This document shows, in pieces, positions 1 to 13,100 of a DNA stretch of 64,000 bases (the first letter of the stretch is position 1; each line of letters opens with the position of its first letter). Source of the DNA: Apostichopus japonicus (Eukaryota; Echinodermata; Holothuroidea; Aspidochirotida; Stichopodidae); assembly GCF_037975245.1 (NCBI RefSeq), contig NC_092569.1, forward strand, positions 22,970,168 to 23,034,167, in the 5' to 3' direction. Position numbers and translations under genes: made by a program. The notes under the pieces were generated by a model. That model saw nothing but the letters and a program-made list of their open reading frames with translations. It was not told the DNA's origin and did no database searches.

Positions 1-40
1 GGGGTGGCTGCAGCCCCACAACCAATTTTTTTTGTGAAAC

Positions 41-715
41 TTCGGGCAATATACTGAGAATATTTCGGGCACCAACTGAAAGAAGAAAAAATTGCAGTGT
101 GTTTTTCAATATTTTTGGTGAAAATTCGGGCTATATGCTGACAAGTTTTCGGGCACCTACTGAAAAAAGAATAATTTGCAATGTGTTTTTCATTTTTTTG
201 GGGTTAAAAAATTCGGGCAATATGCTGAGAATTTTTCGGGCACCAACTGAAAGAAGAAAAATTTGCAGTGTGTTTTTCATTTTTTTTTTGGTGAAAATTC
301 GGGCAATATGCTGAGAATTTTTCGGGCACCTACTGAAAATGAATAATTTGCAATGTGTTTTTCATTTCTTGGGGGGTGAAAATTCAGGCAATATGCTGAG
401 AATTTTTTTTCGGGCACCTACTGAAAAAAAGAATAATTTGCATTGTGTTTTTCATTTTTTGGGGGGCGAAAATTCGGGCAATATGCTGAGAATTTTTCGG
501 GCACCTACTGAAAAAAAGAATAATTTGCATTGTGTTTTTCATTTTTTGGGGGGCGAAAATTCGGGCAATATGCTGAGAATTTTTCGGGCACCTACTGAAA
601 GAAGAATAATTTGCAATGTGTTTTTCATTTTTTGGGGGGTGAAAACTTGGGCAATATGCTGAGAATTTTTCGGGCACCTACTGAAAAAAGAATAATTTGC
701 AATGTGTTTTTCAAT
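41..715. repeat. Tandem array, about 87-bp unit, 8 copies
   Basis: Eight head-to-tail copies start near 41, 125, 212, 298, 383, 473, 560 and 646, so the spacing is 84-90 bp. Each unit contains TTCGGGCAATATGCTGAG, then TTTCGGGCACC(A/T)ACTGAAA, a TTTGCA(A/T)TGTGTTTTTCA block and a T/G homopolymer run. Units differ mainly in homopolymer lengths. Open frames across the array on both strands only reflect a unit length near a multiple of three. No gene is seen in it. It lies just upstream of FReD gene 1 and may sit in an intron of that gene. Confidence 0.93.
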
Positions 716-747
716 GGTTAAACTGATATTATTATTATCGTTATTAT

Positions 748-988
748 TGTAACGACTTCCCCAATAATTCTAACCAATATGGAAGGGTAATAACACGGAA
801 TATATAACCAAAATTTTTCGCGCTCTCCGCGCGCGTTCAACATGTTAGTGTGCATGTCAAATAGGCTTTCATCGGTTATCGGCATGTGATGTAAAACCGA
901 TGAATGCCTATATGATAGCACATTAACATGTTGAACGCGCGCGGAGCGAACAAAAATTGTGGTTATATTTTTCGGGCAAGTCGTTACA
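748..988. mobile_element. Fold-back / inverted-repeat element
   Basis: The outer ends are TGTAACGACTT (from 748) and its complement AAGTCGTTACA (to 988). The arms contain a GC-rich core, GCGCGCGTTCAACATGTTA on the left (about 829-847), complementary to about 922-942. They close near 877-893 on ATCGGTT/AACCGAT. The left arm carries about 35 extra bases (about 763-800) that are missing from the right arm. This is a non-autonomous fold-back or MITE-like structure. No clear target-site duplication is visible, and a C-homopolymer abuts the right end. Confidence 0.6.
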
Positions 989-1197
989 GCCCCCCCCCCC
1001 CCCCCAATCAAATTAGGCTCCTACGCCTATGGTTACTAATATCGGTAACAATGTTATATATGTTTAAGTTACATTGTGCTATTCATTTATTTTTTAATTA
1101 CCTAAAGACAGAGACGGCTGTGCTGGATGCCAAATATTACGCATTGAATGAAAGATCAGTAACTCTCAAATCATTTCGGTAACGACTCTGTCCATAG

Positions 1198-4100
1198 GTA
1201 ATACAAAGGCGCACCGACGGGTCTATCGATTTCAGGCGCGACTGGGACAGCTACAAGTCTGGCTTCGGGTTTCTCTCTCATGATTTCTGGCTAGGCAACG
1301 AGAAGTTGTCTTTCTTGACCAACCAGAAGAAATACCAACTGGTGATTGAGATAACCACATCAAGCGGTTACTTAATTCGGGTTTCTTACGATCATTTCCG
1401 TATAAGTGACGCCTTTAGTCACTTCAAGCTGGTCAACCTCGGAAACTATTCTGGAGAGAATACTGGTGAGTTATCACGGAAAAAATTAGATATAAACGCA
1501 ATATTATACCCACATTTCTTAAAAGGCTATATGTGAAGATTACTTGTTTCGTGACGTCGTCAAACATTTCATTAGATGACAGATATGCAGGGTCATCAGG
1601 GGAGATTCACTGACAAACCTCTCTGGCCCATTTGGTACATAGGTCTATGGTCAACCATCGCTTTGATAAAAGAATACATCTGAACTTTATTTATCAAACA
1701 CTTCATTCACTTCATTAGGTAACATACATTCCTAGTAACATTAATGTAATAATAATTCAAATTAATTTTATCTTACAGATGCCATAACATTCACTTCATT
1801 GACACCAGCAAAAGATTGTCAGGAAATTTATGATGATGGTTCTAGAAACAACGGTATATACAGCATCAAACCAACCGGATGGAACGGATCAGCATTTGAG
1901 GTCTACTGTAACATGACTGACGGAGGAGGATGGACGGTAAGTGTTATAGCCTACGATAAGCACGGAGATTACATTATGAACTATATAGTTCATTAGTAGA
2001 TCTTGCACTGGAATACATTTTTCTGTAATGTAAGACCTTAATCGTAACCATTCTTTTCACCGATCTATGTCTTTTATTGGATTTTTCGTCATTTTCTTTG
2101 TCATTGTTCTTAATGATATTCGTTTTATATACAAGAACATTTTACATTGTACCACAGTCTATTGACATTTATGCTTGTTGCGAATATCATATTTTTTATT
2201 CTTTACCTCCATGATTGAGGAAGTTTGGTTTGTTTTACCTTTGAACTCATTAATTTGCCAGATGAAAAGTTTTTACGTATCAAATAACCTTAAGAGGGTA
2301 GTTCATTTTGAGAATATGAGATTTCAAATTTCACACCCGGGAGGCCACAAATATTATTCACGTTTGTGTTATTAACTACTTTTATCATTTTCAAATCTTT
2401 AAGGTGTTCCAGCGACGTGTCGATGGTAGCCAGGACTTCTACCTTGGATGGAACAGCTACAAGCAAGGATTTGGAAATTTAAGTATTAATTTTTGGCTCG
2501 GAAATGATAAACTTTATTACTTGACCAACCAAAAGAGATATGAAATCAGAATTGACTTAGTAAACCAATACGGAGCTCCATACTACGCCAAGTTTGACTT
2601 TTTTAGGACAAACGACGAAAGCGACAACTATCGGTTATCCGGTCTTGGGACCTACAGTGGAACAGCAGGTTTGTAGCCTACACATACCCTTTAATACTAA
2701 ATATGATATTTTAGCCTTACTAGATAGTGAGACAACATATGGCAAACTGTTAACACCAACAAGTTATCTTTTGTTCGATACTACCCCTCTCTAGAAATAT
2801 ATATTACTTCAGTTAAGTATAATACATATTGACATCACCTTAAGGATGAAGAAATAGATAACAAGGTATGTAGTCTAAGCAAATGAAAGATAGATTATAT
2901 TTGTAATTAATAGCATGAGAATGGAAATTGTATCAAAATAGGAAACTACCTACAGTTGTCTGTTATAGTTTACCATTTCCACAATCCTGTCAACATTGTT
3001 AAATCCCTTCAAAATTGCACCGGCTGGAAACTAATGATAAGCATCGTTAAACCATTAGTTAGAATAAACGACTAACTGATAAATACGGCAGGAAGGAAAT
3101 TATGTCTGTATCACCTATTAGAAAAAGGTAAAAGTCAGTCTTCGTTCGTCTTTTAAAGTAGTAAATAACTGACTGACATGAAATGATCTACATATCCTTA
3201 CATTTGTTAATCTCTCTGAGACGAATTCTGCGAGTGGGAGAGGGAGCTTTGAAAGGTTACATCTATTGCGCGAAACCTTTTTTTAACTTAAGTGAATGAT
3301 ATAAGTAGATAATGAAACATGCAGTATTGACAATTCCAATATCGCTAACAATACACATGCAACAATGATGTTAATTTATTTCATCACAATGCATACATGC
3401 AATTACACCTCTCATACATTGGTTTACAATAACAAACCATGAACGAATGTAGACACCAATACTACTGTGATTACTTAATAGTGCAATAACACAACAAGCG
3501 AATTTTACTCTGGAAAAAAATATGAGCTTTATGTGCATAGTTTATTTAGTAGGTCTATACAAAATGACGATTTCCGCTTTTGTAATCAGCTAGATATATA
3601 TTTAACGGCTACATGATGATCCTCGATGATGAGATGCCTCTTAGTGATAATCACTGGAATGTAATGATCTAGTATGGTGTGCAATAAAAGAGAGAATTAT
3701 AGTCATAGGTGTAAATCTTACTACTATAAAATATTTATCAACAACTAATACGGTATTTGGATTGTCAGTAACACTACGAACCGATAATAGCTATTAACCA
3801 AAGAAAAAGCACTGCAAGATCTTGTTTACCCTAACATTTTATTTAAAAGTTTGCATATTGGAGTTGAAGTTAAAATAATTAAGCAACCAATCTGAGTATA
3901 TGTTAGTGCGATGCAATTACAACAAATGAATTAAATAGGGTTTAGCATGTGTCAGACGTACAACAGTTATCTTGATGGTTGGTATTGACGGTGTGTCTTT
4001 GTATTTGATTCTTTCTTCCAGGAGATGCTCTAAGTTATCACCTGAACCAGCAGTTTACAACAAAGGACCGAGACAACGACGCTCATGGTTCTTATAACTG

Positions 4101-4254
4101 TGCAAGTTATTATTATAAAGGTGCATGGTGGTACAATGCTTGTGTTTACTCTAGTCTGAACAGTATCTACGGGGATTATTATCTTTATTGGTATAACCTT
4201 CCCGGAAGCTATAATTATGTCAAATTTACAGAGATGAAGATTCGCCCTATCTAG
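1198..4254 (+). CDS. FReD gene 1 (3' part): half FReD joined to a complete FReD
   Basis: Four exons with good GT/AG sites and matching phases: 1198-1465, 1779-1936, 2404-2668 and 4022-4254 (stop TAG). The first is the central FReD exon: it starts VIQRRTDGS and has FWLGNEKL and LTNQKKYQL, but no N- or C-terminal FReD exon is attached. It splices straight to a new FReD N-terminal exon (DCQEIYDDG, FEVYCNMTDGGGWT). The central exon of the second FReD follows (VFQRRVDGS, FWLGNDKLYYLTNQKRYEIRIDL), and then its C-terminal exon with the calcium-site motif DRDND, GAWWYNAC and the end EMKIRPI. FReDs are secreted recognition modules that often bind acetylated or other glycans. The 5' exons lie beyond the left edge or were not found. 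The protein is predicted to be extracellular; ligand and role are unknown. Confidence 0.85.
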
Positions 4255-4354
4255 AGATTGAAGCAGAGGAAAGAATAGAACTGTTGCATCGCTGATCTAC
4301 AACAAAATACTTAAGAGATTCACTTTAAGAGGAATTGAATGTTTTTTATTTGAA

Positions 4355-4360
4355 AATAAA
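4355..4360 (+). terminator. Polyadenylation signal of FReD gene 1
   Basis: A canonical AATAAA lies 101 bases after the TAG stop of FReD gene 1, at a normal distance for a short 3' UTR. The cleavage site was not identified. Confidence 0.5.
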
Positions 4361-6245
4361 AAGAACTACTTGTCCAATTTGTAATAGCACTACTCTCATT
4401 CTATCCAAGTTATCTAATTTATCTAATCTATTTTCCCCTTAAACGTACGATTGAATATAATGAATATAATGAAATAAAAAGGAGTTTGATACGATATGTG
4501 CAATATTGCAAATGAAATAGATTAAATGAGAAGGAAAATGCTATTAAACAGTAGCGAACCCATAGGGGCAAGTGCCCCCCCCCCCCCTAACCCCTACTTC
4601 ACATATTTTATTTAGAACAAAACACAGGGAAGTCCAACAAAAGATAAGAAACTTTATATTATATTATATTGACAGGATAAGCTAATTGTTTTTACAGTTA
4701 GGATACAAATGGAATTCATGGAGCACGCCTCCTATTGGTTGTCGAATAGGCTATTTTTCTTAAATTATAAAACAGTTTAAACAAAATGAGAAATCCACCC
4801 TGATATTAAACAAGATTCCCTTAATGGAAACAGAACACCCCTTTGTAGTAAGCCCCCCTTCAGGCTCTGACCCAGTATGTTGTTGGTATTTACCAAACCC
4901 CTCCCGCACCACTTTCAAATTCAGACAAACTTTCAGAATGAGTGGTAGTGACTAGACCTAATTATAGGTATAATTTAAAGTCTAAATATAACTCGGAATG
5001 CACCACTTGACGTCTATGAGGTTTAATTTTGTCTTCCTTCGGGAAATTCCCACGCCTCCTACATGGTGGTTGTTACAGCAGATAGGTATAATCTATGTGG
5101 TGTTATATAATTTGCGCCAGAAAACAGCTTCTGGGAATCTACAGGAAACGTATAACTCTAGAAGAGACGGTTTACGAACTCCGTTTTATGAATCTATTTC
5201 CCGTTATTTCTGTATACGTGTTTTCTCTCATCAGTGGTGGCGCCAAGGGAGGATGGGGGCTCCCCTGAAATCAACATGTTACCCCAGTCCCCCCACCTCC
5301 CGCTCGTCCCTCTAAAAGAAACCGAAACATTCTCTTTGACGGCCAAAAATTATTATTTTTGGATAGTAGTAGGCTAACAACACGCTGTAACTTCCTGGGC
5401 GTCGCTACCTGGATACCCATAGGCTCAAACACATTGGAACCTCTAAAATGTTTTTCTGTGCTTACGTTATATAGCTACAAGAGAGTTGTCTAAGATCACT
5501 GCAGCTTCTAGGCTCAGATACCTCCCATAGAAGTTAAAATTCATCTTTCTGATATGTGCGTTTGTTCTTTAAGTCGCTAAGAGAGAACAAGAGATATCTC
5601 AAACTCCAACTATTTCCGCTTTTTCAAATTTTGTAAACGTGCTATTTTGCATTTCCAAAATTGTTTCTCCCTAAATTGTTTACTCGTCCCCTCACTCACC
5701 CCTCCTCCAGTAACACCCCTTTTCTACCATCAAAAAGGCCGAATCTTTCTCTCATGTTGAAAGAAAAAAATCAAAGTGTCCTTTCAAATATTTGACAAGT
5801 TCCTTCTTGCTTTCCATTTCAATAAATATTAAGGGTATATATCAATTGTCTTTAAAATTGCCATGGTACTCTCGATCCTTCACTTGATTCCCGATACAAA
5901 ATAGTGTCATCACTGATTTCTAAGTTACTGTAAAATTTATTGTGTAGGTGAATGTCTTAAACCGACTGCAACCGACCAAAACTCGTCTCGCGTGACTGCC
6001 TAAGTGTGACATATTCAATTAAATCTTTAAGATGAGGTCATCGGCTTGTTCTTTAAGAACGCCGAGTTTTATCGAATTAGAACCAGTTGGGTGTGTTATT
6101 TATCGGTTATAGTGATTTATCATTATTTAAATAGAACTATTAAACTGAAGTATAAAGGAGAGAAACACACACACGAGATTGAAACAAGTGAACTTAACGA
6201 ATCAAAGGCACGTGTTAATGATAATAAAAAAATCTCAGCAATGAT
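4361..6245. other. Intergenic, no gene seen
   Basis: AT-rich DNA with C-homopolymer patches (about 4574-4587 and 4850-4860) and a GC-richer block near 5220-5310. The short open frames here show no domain, splice context or repeat relationship, so I see no supportable gene. Confidence 0.5.
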
Positions 6246-7812
6246 GAGAGTGCCAAACTACCGACTGTCTGGACCTGGGACTTACAGTAGAGCAGTAGGT
6301 GGGTATTATAATAAATATAAATGATTTAGCTGCTTCTGCGTTGCAAAAATCTTTTCTTTCCTTAATAAACTTAAGGCTAGGTTACACTATCGGATTTCAA
6401 CATCTAGCAAATATATATGATATGCATATCTCACACTTAGCTTATCGAGATATCGAGAGATTTATGTAGCAAGCTGTTTGATATATAAAATTTGTGGCAG
6501 TATTATTTCTTTAGCATTTATAACTTAAAATGTCAGGAAAAATAGAAAGACAGAATAATAACAAGCTAGACTAACAGTTATTTTGGTGAATAACATTAAC
6601 CCGGTCATATGTGGATCCCAGCAAGAAAGAGGACTGTTATTTCTAAAGTTATTAACCAAATTCAGGGATTGAAACTAAATAAACAATATCTCTTCTTTGT
6701 TACTTGATATACCTAAAGGAAAGGTTGGGATACTATAATGATTTGATTTAAATAAAAAATAAAATAAAATAATGAACTGGTTTTGAACTTTTTTTTCATA
6801 TATTAACAGTAAACAATGGTTCATAATAGCATTGAAAGGAAATACATGGGTAGTGGAAACTGCATCATTATAATTCGCAGGAAAATATAACAAAAGGTTA
6901 CTTCCTTAACACCGACAAACAAGAATTTAAAAGAAAAGTCCGAACATTCAACTTGTTGTATTAACAAATTACAGACACATTAGTACAGATAACACATTTG
7001 TGACTCTCTGGACCTATTGTCTCGTGGATAAATTGGTAGTAAAAATCATCCAAACCCCCAATAAATGCTCAACAGTAGGTATTTACGCTATTGCATGTAT
7101 ATTCCCAATGTACAGTAACGCCATATTATATTGAACTTTTATCGTATCAAGCGGTTAAAAAAACAGTTTAACAATTGGCATTATGTTACCGTTTAAAAAG
7201 CTGATCATTTCTTACCAATGTCGTTTGTTGACAAATATAACAAAAACATAGCTATATGCTACATGCTTCTGAAACTGTATTAAATAACGAGGCAAGTAAA
7301 AGTACGGTAAAAATAATGGGAATGTTTTTAAGCTCAATTCTTAGTAGTAATTATTATTCTATGGATATAGATACCAGTTCAGGAATGCCAATACTACCAA
7401 ACTGAAGATCAATACCAGAAATGGTGAATATGAATAGTAAAGTAGAAATTCTACAAACCAAAATAATTATTCAGCTTTATTCGTGTAAGAAAGTAAGCCA
7501 TACTCTTGCCCCTCTCTCCCTTTGAACTCCTTCGTCAGCTGGTATACACACAACCGTAAGTACGTTGCACCGACAAACGTATATGTATTCCTATATCACG
7601 TGCTATGTTTCGCTACATTCCACAGAAAAAAAAGCAACTAGATGTTTATTTAGGGGGTTAAGTTTTCATGGTGGTACGATAACTGTTACTATTCTAACTT
7701 CTACCACGTCAGTTAAGAAAGTTATTCTAGCATCTATTGTTATTATATCCCAGAATCGAATTATAAAATCAAATATACTGAAATGAAGAATCGTCACGTT
7801 AAACCTGAGTAA
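6246..7812 (+). pseudogene. Decayed FReD copy (two exon remnants)
   Basis: About 6249-6297 reads NYRLSGPGTYSRAVG, matching the end of the central FReD exon of gene 1 (NYRLSGLGTYSGTAG at about 2627-2668). The expected donor is degraded and the upstream half of that exon is unrecognisable. At 7669-7812 one frame reads WWYDNCYYSNFYHVS, then an in-frame stop, then IPESNYKIKYTEMKNR and a final TAA. This aligns with the C-terminal FReD exon of gene 1 (WWYNACVYSSLNS to FTEMKIRP). The calcium-site part of that exon is missing. It is a dead relative of gene 1; the spacing of the two remnants (about 1.4 kb) equals the gene 1 intron length. Confidence 0.7.
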
Positions 7813-10175
7813 GGGATAGCATTACCGAAAAGTTTGTAGAAGTAGTCACAAAGTATAAAATTTCCGATCATTACATTTGACTTTCTGTATTTTTGAAGAA
7901 CTTGTGTTTGTTTAATACTAATGAATCTCATTGGGTATTAAATCTTCTACTTATTATATGATTGTTTACTTCAAAATCATTTCAAACACCAAGATGACAC
8001 TCAAGAATGTATCTTTTCTTCTTTCTTCAAGCGACAATTTTCTTACTTCGTAAAGTTAGTCAAATATAAAACTCAAATAATAAAAGTAATAAACGATAAC
8101 AAGGGTTGGTTCTTTATGTTTGGTCACCTGCATAACGCTTTTATCTCCTGGCAAGTGATTATACATAAATAAAGAAAGACTTATATGTTGAATATCTGGT
8201 GGGAATTTATAATGATTGGTATCATCAAATTCTGAACCCAAATGGAAACATTCTTAAATTTTGAACACAAATAAAAATCATCTATTTATACAGAAGTTTA
8301 CAACATGTGCATATAAGGTATCATATAGGTACAATAAAAAATCGCCATTGAGTATCTGGGCACATTCACTATGTCAGAAACTTAAAATAAAGATACTTCA
8401 CTTCCTAAGGGTAGAATCTCTAGGGGTAGTCGAGTGATATCGAGAAACATTATGTGTCGTCCAAATGTTCCATAGTGCTGCTTTTGATGTCGGTATATAC
8501 TTGGGCCTTTTACGAAATTGTTAGTGGGTGGGCCACCTCCCACACTGGACCATTATGACACTGTCGAAACGTAGCGCCAGCATCGGTTGGAGCGTAGCTC
8601 AGCAAGAACATTTTTGCGAAAAATGCCCTCACCAAATTGCAAGAGATGGTGCATTGCGAGCCTTGTAAGTTGCATATGAACATTCTTAATTGTGAGATCT
8701 CATGTTCTAGAAATTTACCCTCCAAACAAAAAATGTAAATGAGATTAATTCTTTGCGGGAGAAAATAACTTCGTAAGGGAGAAATAGGTCTTTACGTTAC
8801 TTCATAAGCTTGTTAGGTTCGAGTTATCATTAGCTGTTTTACATACCAAAGAGAGACTTACTGGAGGGGGGGGGGGGAGGGGGGAGAGTGAGCTAAGTGG
8901 ATCGGCTGTGTAACTGACTGAACCTTAATTAATATGTTTAGTTAAATCAACGGGGCACTGATACAGGGGCTAACAATATAACTGATAGGTCTATATGAAA
9001 CACAAGAACGTAATAAGTACATAGTCCAGGCGTTCACATAATCATAGGCCTACTTCAATCTAGAAAGTGGAACTCTCAGGGGGCGCAGCTGCCCCCTTCC
9101 CCCACCCTACAGGTTACGGCCCTGTACTTGGCGTTAGTAAACTTAACCACAAATCAAGCATTTTGTGAACATTTGTACATAACTAGTAAACTAAGACTTA
9201 AGGTCTATTGAATAACATGGTTAATTATAACAACAACATGTATAGCAGCTAAGGACCCAGGTTTAGCACCATATATAAATGCTTCAAAACTCCTTTGAAA
9301 TATATAGTTATTTCACTTAGAACACTTAAAACTATCATGAGTGGCATTGCTAACCAAACTGAACGCACGATATCATTTACAGGAAGTGTTATATTACTTG
9401 TACGTGATAATGAAGCATACTTTAAAATGTGAACAATGATAAACTGTAAAGAAGATTAGCGAATGCTGTTGGATTTCATTATCTGCTGGCTCATTATATA
9501 GCCTCAGAGTTATATAGGCGCTGTTCATCATTTAATTTACGCTTCAAATGAAATCCGTTATTCTTACGTATCCCCCTGCCCCCCCCTCCCATGATTGAAA
9601 ACCTTCAGCCAAGACAAGGGAAACAGAGTCAACCCTCTTTTGCACCCAAGTATTTAAGACATGGTAGACTGTATCCAATAGAAAAGACACCACAACCGGA
9701 GCAGATAGAATTTGTCCTATTGACGTCAATTAGGGATCATTTCGATTCATAGAGATACATAGATTCGTCGATAACATGATTGGTTCCTAAATAGTTTAAT
9801 AAAGATACCGTAGTATTCAATACAAGGGCGATTCATTAGCGTTAATGTGATTTTTTTATTTTATCTTTATTATTTTTTTTATGACGTCCAAATCCGTGTC
9901 CACGCTTGAGACTTCCTTGTTCTGTTATCTACGGACGCTATTGAGTGCAGTTTTAATAGAAGTCTCCCATATGATGTAGGTATTTATGACGTGGTGAAAT
10001 TAACCATACATTAAGTGAATAATTATTAGTACCAAAGATGGAAACAATGTTTTACTGTACATTGTTAATTCCCCGAGGTACTATCTGTAGCTACCCGTTA
10101 GTAGGTGAAAGTCATTGTCAACTTGTAATTCAGACAACAGCAGGTCTCTGTAGAAGACGAGACGCCATTATCAAG
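7813..10175. other. Intergenic, no gene seen
   Basis: AT-rich sequence with a G-rich homopolymer patch near 8864-8887 and a C-rich stretch near 9080-9125. No exon with FReD, TIL or other recognisable motif was found. It must hold the promoter of gene 2 just left of 10176, but no clear TATA box was picked out. Confidence 0.4.
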
Positions 10176-13100
10176 ATGTACTGTTATAAACTTGATTTGT
10201 TACTTCGAGTTTCATTTTTTCTTTGGACAGCCGGCTTCCTCGATTCAAGTAGAACAGTAAGTGTATAAAAATTTGATATATTCTTTAACGTTTCCATCAT
10301 GTTTCATTAAAAATGTTAGATACTAATTCTCAACAAGACAGCGCAGTTTATTTTATTCTACTGACAGACTGTTAATACTTTTTAGTTGCTAGTTGTCGCT
10401 TCTTGTAATACTGAAATTAGCAATCAATTTAGAGAAAGTTTAAAATAATATCTATTCAAGTAAAACATTCTCAAAAGGGTTTAACAATAATTTACACTGA
10501 ATTAAATAAAACTTTTTTATTAAATAGATGCTTCGTAAGAAAAGAAATTATCATATGGTGTGCATATATCTGACATCTTCATCACCATAAAAACTCACTA
10601 ATCATTATTCCCTTAGTACAAATCTTATCAATACACATTGACAGCTAATGCAATTAAATCAAATCTAATTAAGTTCATTTAAATATTGCTAACAACAACT
10701 GGCGTGTTCTGTAACAATTGGAATGTATATGAAATATCTAACAATTTAGTGCAGCGTTCAACTTGACTGAGCACAGAAAATAATTTAATTTGAAAAGATT
10801 TGAAACTTTGTAATCCAGAGGTTGTATTCATTCTCCAGATTTAGTTTCCATATTCAAATGCACAACTAATCTGAATGCAATTTATTTCCATTGTCATAGT
10901 TAACAAAAAGCATTTATTTTTTTCTCGATTGAATCACAAAATTGAGATTAAAAAAATCACAACAAAAACTTGAACTGAGCGTTTTCAAAACTTTCACTTA
11001 TTCATAACTTTATATTAGGATTTTATTTTATTTTAATACGGATGGAATTAAAAATTCACAATTGAGTTGTTTAATCACAGTTTTAACGATTGCTAAGATT
11101 AGTAACGGGCTTTTGAAGTTTCAATATTTTTTAGTTTTTTCAAAAGTTTGAAGCAACTTATTTTTGAAGGAAAAAAAAGTTTGGTAACGTTTAGGTACAT
11201 ATGAGCAAATAATATAAATTGGATAGTTTTGTATTTATTAAAGCTTTAATATATTAATATACAGAACCGCACTCTGTCCAGATTCACTGTTTCATTATTT
11301 AATTAATCAAAACAATATCTCAATAGTCTAATACACTTGTAACTCTTCTCAAAGAAAGATATCAGCGCATCAAATGAGATTTGTCGGAAAAGCTCAAATT
11401 AAAAGCAGTTGATTTAGTTGAACGAATAACCTTAAAACTTTCAAATCATATATCAGATATATTCACATCGGATAGGATCTTATATTTTATATAATAACCT
11501 TAAAACTTCGAAATCAGTGCTCATTTTTTTTTATGCAAAATATATGATATATTTACATCAGCTATTACCTATATTGCCTAAGAACATATGTTTCTAACAT
11601 TGAACATCTTAAGGTATTGGGGCAGCAAAAAAACATTCTTATAAACTATTGTCATCGGCAATCATATATTATTCGAAACCCGACAATTATATTGAACTTT
11701 TCATTTTCTCAAAATAAGAACCTCGAAGATCGAGAAAAGTGATTATATGCACTAAGGTGTTATTTGGAGTTTTTTTTTTGTCAAATTGAATAAACAGTAA
11801 GATTTCATTAAAGCAGATTGTATATAATAAGTTAACACTAGGATATGATCGTACTTTTCAAGTAGTATTCGTCGTTGGAAAACAAAGTGATCCCTTGTAA
11901 AACAAGTGCACTGCATTAAGCCCGTTTTATTTCTGTAATCAGAATTACGTTCAGTAGACGATCCTGTACTGACTAAGGATATATATTAATGTTTTAAACA
12001 AAAGTTTTGAAATAAACATTATTTTGGTCCACAGTCAATTGCTCGGTGAAAACAATATATATATTGAATGTTACTCCATACGCTGTAGTATCACTAGGCT
12101 AAAATCAATTGCAAATATTCATATTGTCTTCAAAGATCGTTCTATCTAACTTTTTAAACACTACTGAAAAGATAGACTGTCCTTTGGGAGAAAAAGAAAG
12201 AGGCAGCGTTTATTATATAAATTCTTTAAAAAGTGTTACCAAAAACTCAGTAATAAAGTTTCTGAAGAGTTTTCAATTATAGCGTGAACGATTAACGTGT
12301 TTAAAGATACTGTGTACAATCGTAGATTGAACCGAAATCTCACCCTGTCTCCATAATGATATTTAACGGTAAACAATATTCAATATTTATAGTAGTTACA
12401 TTCTGTGGAGTAAAAGCAAACTATATCAGTTAATGTTAAATTATGAGAGTTATCACTTTATCACTAAATTTGTTGATCGCGATAACTAGCTCCAAAAGAT
12501 ATATGACTAAAATTTTAGGATTAAGTGGAAGCAAAAACTAGAATTGACATATGGAACTGTAAATTGCCAAGATCATTCGTTTCATATGTCCAGATCATAA
12601 TTTAGGCAACATATCTTGCTACTGAATATATGTTTCCGTATATGGTTCAAACGAAATGTTTAATCACGTTTAGAACTTATATTGTTCTTTCTCGATGAGC
12701 TATAAATATCTTGGCAGATATTTTGTATCCGGCAATGTCTATGCCTGTCTCTCCGAATTGATGTTGTCTAATTCTAAATTTCTAAATATAAACTGAAAGG
12801 ACTGAATTATAATATTCAGCTGCTTACACAATATACCTAGTATAATTACCAGCAAATCACTGTACATTTTTTAGGCGGGGGGGGGGGGGGGGGGGTACAT
12901 TAAGTCATAGATATAATTTTGAAATTCATTTAACTAACTCAAACCAACAAGTGTACCAATTTATTTTGACTGTCTAGTTTACTAAATGCTTTATACATAA
13001 AACAAGTACACACGTATAGCCAAGAACTATTATATGAACGTTTGGATATTGATAATATTTGTTTATCAACACGACCGAACTAATAATTAGACAGGTTGCT

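Noticed and set aside
99-677. Repetitive open frames in the 87-bp array
   Set aside because: Present on both strands and broken by homopolymer changes; the repeat explains them.
41-715. CRISPR array
   Set aside because: Units are contiguous with no unique spacers, and the DNA is eukaryotic.
8575-8615. Possible tRNA-like GTAGCTCAGC string
   Set aside because: No matching acceptor or anticodon stem could be folded around it.
9070-9126. C-rich stretch ending TTACGGCCCTG, like a hAT terminal repeat
   Set aside because: Only one end seen and no target-site duplication; too little to call an element.
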